Shown here: piece after piece, positions 53,201 to 62,200 of the stretch | Position numbering within the stretch: the stretch's first letter is position 1 | How the letters are laid out: each line of letters starts with the position of its first letter | NCBI GenBank assembly: GCA_963281255.1 | Contig: OY725496.1 | Coordinates: 248,001 to 312,000 of the forward strand | DNA: 64,000 bases | Source of the DNA: Aphrocallistes beatrix | Lineage: Eukaryota; Porifera; Hexactinellida; Sceptrulophora; Aphrocallistidae | Reading direction: 5' to 3' | Notes under the pieces: model-generated | Seen by the model: the letters and a program-made list of their open reading frames with translations, nothing else | Told to the model about the DNA's origin: nothing | The model's database searches: none | Translations under genes and position numbers: made by a program

Positions 53201-56200
53201 ATCCTATGCGTGACCCATGACCCATTGACCCATGACCCATCCTGACCCATCCCATGCGTAATCCATTGACCCATCTTGACCCATCCCATGCGTGACCCAT
53301 TGACCCATCTTGACCCATCCCATACGTGACACATCACTCATCACGTGACCCAGTGACCTATCGTGTGAAGAACATACATAGGCCAACTCTATTAATTAAA
53401 TACTCAATCACATTAATTTGTTGTGGCTATAAACAAGATTTAATTATAAAGAATGATGCTGTATGAAGCTTTCGAATTGAATTTCAGTTTAGGGCTTTTA
53501 CATTCATCAATTAGACTATGTACTCATGGGTCAAGAGGTCGTGACCCATGGTCCACTCTGCCAAATACAATGCCACCCAACAATAGACGAAAATAAATGG
53601 AATAATTCTCTGATTTTTCACATTCGAAGGACTTTGCAGTCCTAAATGGTCGACCTTTTGTCAGTATAGGTTAGGAAGCCTGTGTTAAAATTCAAGCGAG
53701 ACAAAATGATGATCGCTCAGTTTTTATTCTCCCTTTTTAACACTAAGGTACCGACAACACTACAACACTCACCAACCTCCTACCCTATACGATATATCAG
53801 ATCAGTGTGATGGCTTGTACTGTGGTGGGGTGTAATGGTAGTGAAACCGCAGATCTGAGATCTGGAGAGTCTACTCCTGACGGAGTTTCACCTCCCACCG
53901 CTCAAGTAATCTCATCCCGAAATATTACATTCACATGGACACCACCTACTATCCCTAATGGCGTTATCATCAGGTATCTAATTAACTCTTAAATGGCGCT
54001 AGATTTTTGCTAACTCATTTCCGATTAAGTCAATTCGGGCGGGGAAACCTTAGAAGTGTGGGGTATTTGCTATAAATAGAAATGACTCCAGGTAATTTGA
54101 GGGTTATAACTAGGGCAAGGGCGTAAATCCATATTCAAAAGGGGGGGGGGGTACATATTATTTAGAGGGAGTGAAGCGATGAGTGTACCCCCAAGCAAAA
54201 AAGTGGGGGTATAGTATGTACCCCCAAGATTACTCGATCGTGAAAATAAGATCGCGAGAATAGTCTTTTAGTGCTGGAAGAAGACTCAAATTGGTAACAG
54301 TATTGAAAGATAGGATAAGTTAATAATGGTGAAAAGAGAAGACAATGCAAATTTCTAAAAATGATAAGGGATAAACAAGGTCGCGATCTTCTATCCGATC
54401 ATTCAAAATAAAAGATTACCGATCCTAATGCCCTATACAGTCGAAATCGGGGTTTTTGTCTCATCGTTTTTTTTGTCAATCTTTGCATAAATTGTTTCAT
54501 TCATAGTAATTTCAATGGTAATTTCATCGGATTTTTTTGTTTATCGCTTTTTTTGTCGCTCAGAAAATATACTCAAATGGACTAATACAAACGTTTCGAC
54601 TGATTTAACACATTTTTGAGTTTTATAAAATCTCATTTCACACATTTATTTAGCACATCTTATACAAATTAAAATTTTTTTAACACTTATTCTCCTCGTA
54701 TAGTTACTCCATAATGTCTCAAACAGTATGTCCTCAGCCTCCACAGCCACACATCTTGCCTGGAAACTGTGAAAATGGGCCATTAGTCATAGTGTACACT
54801 GGAGGAAGTGAACTCTTTGGTACAGCCGAGGGCCTCACACCATATGCTACTTTTCAGTTCTTTATTATTGCTCATAATAGCCAATCTAGTAAGATGTCTG
54901 GTCCTTCTAGTTTCTATGAAACTCTATCCGCAGGTAATGTGTGATAAATGCATAATAGCTTGTTGATGTTTATTAAAAAATTTAAATTTTTTAACACCCA
55001 TACCTGCCAACTTGAGCCATGATAAAAGCGCGGCGTTGAATTTCGCAAGACATGGCGGGACGCAACAGAAAAGTATTATTCATGTACTGTAATCCCAAAA
55101 TGGGACATAAGAGAAACTTGGTGTAAAAACCAAGGCTTTTCACAAGTCATCAACTCTAATGACTCGAGTCATCAAGTCATTGACTCATTAATGAAATGTA
55201 ATGACTCGATGACTCGCGAGTCACCGAGTCATATGACTTGTTGGAAATTTTGATTGGAAATTTTAAAAATTTCTAATGACTCGAGTCATCGAGTCATCTG
55301 ACTCGTTGGAAATTTTGATGACTCAAGTCATCGGGTCTGACTCGATGACTCGTGATGACTCACGAGTCATTCAAATGACTCGTGAAAAGCCCTAGTAAAA
55401 ACGGGACACTCGTGAAAAGTAACTCAATGAAAGAACGAAAAAAAGCTGTACGTCCCAATAAAGACGGTTGGCATGCAGAGGTGTAGCGAGGGTGCAACAC
55501 AGGTGGCCAAGGCCGCAACACGATCATTTTATGCCGCACCCTAAAATCCAGCTCACTACGCACGTATGTAGCATATACTCATTGGATCTAAGGCTTGTGG
55601 AATGGTGGTCAAAAATGGGTCAAATTAGCAGTATAAAATATTTCGAAAAGGTTCATTATAAAGCAAATTTAGGATATTCATATGGTGAATATCCTAAATT
55701 TGTTAATGAACCTTTTCGAAATATTTTATGCTGCTAATTTGACCCATTTTTTACCACCATTCCACAAGCCTTAGATCCAATGGGTATATGCTAGTATGCT
55801 CAATTTTCACTAGGCTTACATTATGTCTGTCCCTGATACAGAGGGAATACTTTAATTCTCTTTTTAACTACTGACAGACTATATTCATAAATTTATATTT
55901 CATCTATGAATTTACATTTGAAACTTATTTAGAAGAGGCCTCAGATGTTTTTTTTCCAAAAAGTTATTTTTTGAAGGGATACAGTTTGATTTCATTTAAA
56001 TAGACCCACTTTATAACTAATTATTATGGAAAATAGTAAGAATTTCAAATACTTTTCTCCGATTAGAGTATATATAGTTGGCTATGGCAAATATTTTAAA
56101 GATTTAAGAAGTAAATGACGATGTTGCTTAAGGATATATTTATTATACAAACTTATATTATTACAGAGTTCTTACCAAAACTGAAATGATAACAATAAAA

Positions 56201-59200
56201 TATCGTTTTGATTCTACGCTTCGAGCGAAGAGAAAATTCAATCCCATCTTATCTATGATTAAGAAATCTCCATTATCTAATGTACAGTCGAAGTCGGTGA
56301 ATTTCATAGTTTTTTTTGTCGTTTGGCCTCTTTAAGCATTGTTTTATTAGTAGTTGTAACTCCTTTACAAAATAATCGGGGGGTTTTGTCACCTAGGCTA
56401 TGAATCAATTGGACAAAAGGAACCTTGACTTTGACTATATTTAAGAAATAAATTGGTATAAATCAAGGTTGAAACCGATTGGACCGAATATCAGTATTCA
56501 TGAATAGTTCCTGAACTGAATACGAATACTGATATTCGGTCACTAACCGAATACGAATACTGATACTCGGTTCCCGATCGAATATCAGCTATTTGCCAAA
56601 TAGTATTTGGTCTAACCGAATATTGAACTATTCGGTTGCAACCTTGGTATAAATATTATTTTAAATTTAGACTTTTAATCAAAATTTTCAAAAGAATTAA
56701 TCAAAATTTTATTTAAAAAGCTGTGGAGTAAAGTACTAACAGGCGAAGAAATCATAAAATTAGATATTCAAATAACACAGTACAAATTCCAGTCTTTTGA
56801 AATCATTTTCGAGGTGTAGTTTCTTTCTCAGATGTGTGAAATATTTTTTTTCATCTCTGTTTCCCTTCTTTCTCGAGTGAAAATCTGACTTCTGGAATAT
56901 CTTCATGAGATTGAGAATGGTCTAGTTTTTTCCTCGCAACTTAATGCCCTCCTCCCTATGTGAAATCTCGGTTGATAATTTGTATTTAGAAAATCTTCCT
57001 TTTATACTTTTACTGTCGTCCAGGAATGTTGTTTCGTAGCATTATGTGTTCAATTTGCTCCACCTTTTAGGCCGTAAATTAATTATATCAGTCTCAGATC
57101 AATTAAATAATTAGGTCGCCTTATGTTAAGCAGACACCAGCAGATGGAAATTATCATATCTTAGCATTCTCTAGTGAAATATTGTAATATCATGGTTTGT
57201 TGGGCTCGAGTTGTTACTTCTAATTTATTCCCTCTACCATCAATTTTGTTAAATCCATTAGTACTTAATTGCACTTAAATATTTCCTCAACCGTAGTACT
57301 GCCTTGTACCACCCTTAAAATAACTTGAAAATGTAATTCAGTACCAAATTACAACAGACAACACAATTTTATGGCCCAGACTTACACAAGAGATTATATA
57401 TCCAGTAAAAGCAGTGAAAATATTTTGCTATTCCTATATACACCAAGGGGACAAAAGTATTTGAAAACTTCATTATTTTACTAAAATGGGTCTATTCATG
57501 AAGAGGAATACTTCTAAACGGTATGGGATACAGCTAATCGGATTCGAATAATACGCATTCGAATTAGTCACAGTTGAATTTTTCTAATTAATCAGTCACT
57601 CCTAACTTTTTGTAATTATCAATCAGTGCCACATTATGCCACATACACCCATTTTAACCACTATACATGATGGTAATGAATTACGTATGGTGGCTCAGGC
57701 TGATAAGATTGTTCATTGAGTTGAGTAATTTATTAGTTATGTTCAACTATGACTAATTCGAATGTGTAGATTTCGGATCTGAAATCAGATTTTTAGTATC
57801 TCTTTGAATTTGAACATATTGCCCATCATGAAAAACCCCGATTTAGTATTATTTGTATGGGGAAGAATCGCGTTGAAATACTTTTTTCCGGTTAGTGTAT
57901 AGTGGTATAGCCATGATTTTGTGGTTGGAGGAACACAACATCCAGTTGAGTGTCTGGAGAGGGGGGCATTTTAAACCCCATCGGGGGTGGGGCGGTGGGG
58001 CGGGGGGTATTAGGGGCATTTGCCCCGAATTTAATTCTGCGGTCCCGGATTTTATTCGACCTCCTAAGCCAAAATCATAGGAAGGCCTCCGGAATTTCTT
58101 TCTTTGGCCCCAGTTTGGAAAATTCCTGTGACCGCTCCTGATTGGGGGTCCAGGGGCCTTGCTCATAGAAGCTGATAACATTTATTTTATAACATACTCG
58201 GATTATTCTAAGTTAGAATATACTTCTTCAGCAAATGACAAATAGATACAATATTCGCCATAAAAATTTACTGAAACCGCGGAATAAAAAATCCCGACTT
58301 CGACTCCGAAATCACAGATAGATTTTCTCATTTTAACTACCTTTTAGATCCTGAAAGTCAAGATATGTTGGGTTTTCGCAGGCTATGCAATACAGTAACT
58401 ATAGACTGGACTCTAACCTTTGCGCTCAACGGATTACTCAAGAACTTTGAGGTTTTCATTGATACTCAACTGACAGTTAGGACTGGTGGCTTCACTTCTA
58501 CCTTCAGTGACCTATCCTATAATACAAGTGAGTGGAGAAATTTAGCTTTAGACGATTAACCTCGGCTGGCGTTGGTTTTTTCTATTTATAGTGAAGACCC
58601 AACTTTTTATGGCTTCCCCGCCCAAAATAGCTTAAACCAGAAATATGCAACAAAACACATCGCAAACGCGCGGGAATATATATTATTAATATCATATTAT
58701 AAGTATTATTAATGACACTAATGACCTGCGAAATCTAACTGTCTGATTTCACCTGAATTTTGAATGTGCGAATGAATTCCTTCTTGGTGTAGAGTACTAT
58801 TTTTCGCGAGATCCCATTGCGCTTCTGCCTCAAGTCAAATCTCCAGGAACGAAATAGTTCACACTTCGAAACTAATGCTAAATATCATTGCTTAATTGGT
58901 AACTCTTCTTAATCAAAATATCGAGTCCCGATTAAGCAGAGTCAACTGTAGTTAAAGTATTTTAATTTTCTTATTTCCTAGCATATGAGTTCAGAGTGAG
59001 AGTAGTTACCAGTATTGGAATAGCAGAACAGTCCATTTCCATCAACATTACAATAGCACCGCATTGCTTTGGTAAGTTAGTCATCAAAATAGGCGATACA
59101 TTTCGATCGAAAATAAATCCCCCATCAATTTATGGATATTCTTCCGTCCTATCCCGCTTATTCCAATCCCATACCCCCGTTTATTAATTAAATTTCCTAA

Positions 59201-62200
59201 ATTGACTTATTTTTTCTCCTAACATTTTATTTTGTATCAGCTATTATCTCTTTGAATTCTATGTTATATACCATTCTTAGATCCTTCTACAACTATCTTT
59301 GTAACTCCGACTCAGATAGTTCCTTCACCAGTTAGTCCCAGCTCAGCACAAGCAATTATAGTCATCATAATAGCTGTATTGATCGTGTTAGGTTAGTTAT
59401 TACTTATTATGATAGTCGCAATCCTATTTTTCTTCAAGGTTGACAGGTTTTTGATTATTACCGGGTTATTACCAGGAAGTTCAAACTGAGACTATATTTT
59501 ACCTGAAAAGTTGAATTTCAATCAAAATATTACATTTCTTATCAAAATATACAGTTTCAGTTGAACTAGTTTACGCATATCAGTTTTTTTGCAGGGCTAA
59601 GCCCCTTTTTGTCCAGGTTTTGTAGAGTTACCTTCTTTTCCTGAATAAGCACCCCGGTGCTTGTTCTTTTTCCTGCTCAAAAACTTCCAGAGCTCCAAAT
59701 TTTAAAGCGCCATATCTGTTCAAAAACAGTCGCAATTGGAAGAGATAAACGATTTCTTACATAGGAATCTATATATTAAATGAATTTTGGTTCAGAGTAA
59801 CGAGTTACGTACTAACCGAGTTCTACTCTATTTCACTACATCCTAGATTAGAATTAGAATTAATACAAAATCTACTACACTTGGGACTTGGAATTTTAGC
59901 AACCAATGTGGGGATTTGCTAATACAGTCAGGGTCGCTTATTATGAACCCGCTTTATATGAGCATTCGTTTATTATGAACTAACCTCCTGGTCCCAATTT
60001 CACTTTTTAGAAAGGATTTGTATTGAATCAAATTAATGTGAAGTACAGTCTACTCCGCTTAATAGGGCCACTGTTTAATCGGGTCAGCCGCTTAATCGGG
60101 CCACTTTTGGTAGGACCGGAATAGCTCTCACACATAGAAGCTAATACAAAATATTTTCGGTTAATAGGGTACTCCGCTTAATCGGGGCAAAATGTCCTCT
60201 GACCGATGTGGCCCTATTAAGCGGAGTCGACTGTATCTCTATTATGAGCAGATTTTTTGGTCCCCTGGTGATTCACAATAAGCGACCCTGAATGTAAATG
60301 CGAACTCCACTACTGTAATTATATTTCTCTACATCCTGTGCTATAGGTATCTTGTTCTGTTGCTTCGTGTTTTGTCTCGTGATTATCGCTTCGCGTAGAG
60401 ACCGTGATCGGTATCGTACTCAACTGAAACAAACGCTGACTCCCTTACTAGACAGTGATAAGATTGATGAACACATCTCAGACCTCACTCTACAGGAATC
60501 CCTCATGCTAGTGAGTAGTTGCTAGATTCGTATATGTTTTCAAAATAAAGTGGGAGTTTAGTATACAGTCCCGGCCAAAAGTCTGGAATATTGTATGTAA
60601 AATATGAATATTCTAGTTTTAGCAAAATAACAAATTTTAATATTGCAGAATATTTTTTATCAATTTAATGCAATGAAAATCGAGAGTCTACTCTTTCTAT
60701 AACACGAAAAGTATGAAATATTTAATTAAAATATATTATATGTTTATTACCGGGCGAATTCAAAAAAATTAGAAAATACTAAAATATTCCAGACTTTTTG
60801 CAGGGACTGTATGTTACAGTTAAAACGTCAAATCAGTTATTATGTATAATACCTGGAAATTCCAGGCATTTCCCATCAGTTATTATGCATAAGACCTGAA
60901 ATTTTCAGGTTTTAGCGAGCAAGATCGCATCTAGCCATTCCCCTGGGGGGGTCAAACTCCCCCTGAAAATATCTTAGACCCCTTAACCTCCCGGAAATCA
61001 AGGGCCGGATCCAACCCTGTTATCGAAGGTGTACTCATTTTGGGCGGGAAAATCATAGAAATGTGTCGCATTTACTATAAATAGAATATCCTCCAGGGCT
61101 AATTATGGATTATCTATATAGTATGTTAAAAATGACATTTTTAGGAGAATCGCTCTAACAACTTTGATCTGTCTCTTCCTCGTTCTAAGCAGTCAGTATC
61201 GACTGTCGCTAACTCCAGTATATCCTACGCGAACTCAGTTAGAACACCTCCTAGCATGGGCTACTCTCCTCGCCTCACACACGTAAGTTTATGGTAGGAT
61301 TAGCTCCGAATAATTTTTTACCTTATATGGTAATTTTGTGCGATTTTTTGATTAAATTTTCTGGTCTAAACACTGATTGCAAATATGTGACATAGTTTAT
61401 GCTTATCAGAAGTTTTGAAACAAATTTTAGAATCAGGACGCCAAGTTTAAAATGGGCTATCTCAGAAGGAGAAATTGAAGAATTTCGAATTAAAATTATA
61501 TACGAATATTTAGGTCTTATTTAAAAAACTAAAGAACTCCAGCAGTCTCCAGATTTTTTCATATCCCAAGATTTCAAATTGAAAAATGAACGGCCTGTTG
61601 CATGAAAAAATGCCCCCACCATGGATATTCATGTAATATGGGGAGGGGGCAAAATTTAATGGAGTTAGCGTGAAAAATTGCCCCCCCCGTGAAAAAATGC
61701 CCCCCACCATGGATATTCTAAAGTATGCCAATGCTTATACAAAACATTTTGAATGCTATTTGGCTTCTATTCGTTTACTAAAGCATTGCAAATCAACAAA
61801 CTAGTCGTGTGAAGTAATAACAATGACTTTCATAAATGTATCGTATATAAATAGTATCAGCAATATTTAGTGTTAAACTCAAGAATATCCATGGTGGGGG
61901 CATTTTTTCATGCAACAGACCTCCGTTCATTTTGCAATTTGAAATCTTGGGATATGAAAAATTGTCGAGACTGCAGAAGTTCAATCGTTACAAATGACCA
62001 CTTTTTAAAGCCAAATTCTGAGAAAATATGCTTAATTTAACTTGAAATATTGAACGTCTTAAAATTAGCGCCATTCTTCTTCGGTTAACCTGTAAAAGTA
62101 AAGAAATCTTCGAAAAGATTTGTAAATATGAATATAATTTAAAGATTTTTTTCATCGATCTAGTTGGATGCACCCTTGAGGCAGACTTCTGACATTGACA

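Larger units (their letters stand above)
54934..58347. other. Usherin intron 39 (3.4 kb)
   Basis: No exon seen. Contents: gagtcat/atgactc array (55143-55387), gtgtagcgagggtgcaac repeat (55476-55560), palindrome with arms near 55583-55680 and 55682-55790, TACAGTCGAAGTCGG relic (56283-56430), gaatatcagt/accgaata simple repeat (56480-56640), and a G/C-rich patch (57955-58040). 56700-57850 shows nothing recognisable. Confidence 0.55.

Noticed and set aside
53115-53570. hAT element suggested by cagtgtttcccaact
   Set aside because: No matching 8-bp target duplication and no clear inverse terminus, unlike the element at 41650-41908.
57849-58181. Overlapping plus and minus open frames in a G/C-rich patch of intron 39
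   Set aside because: Frames on both strands in homopolymer-rich repeat DNA; no domain and no splice-site support.
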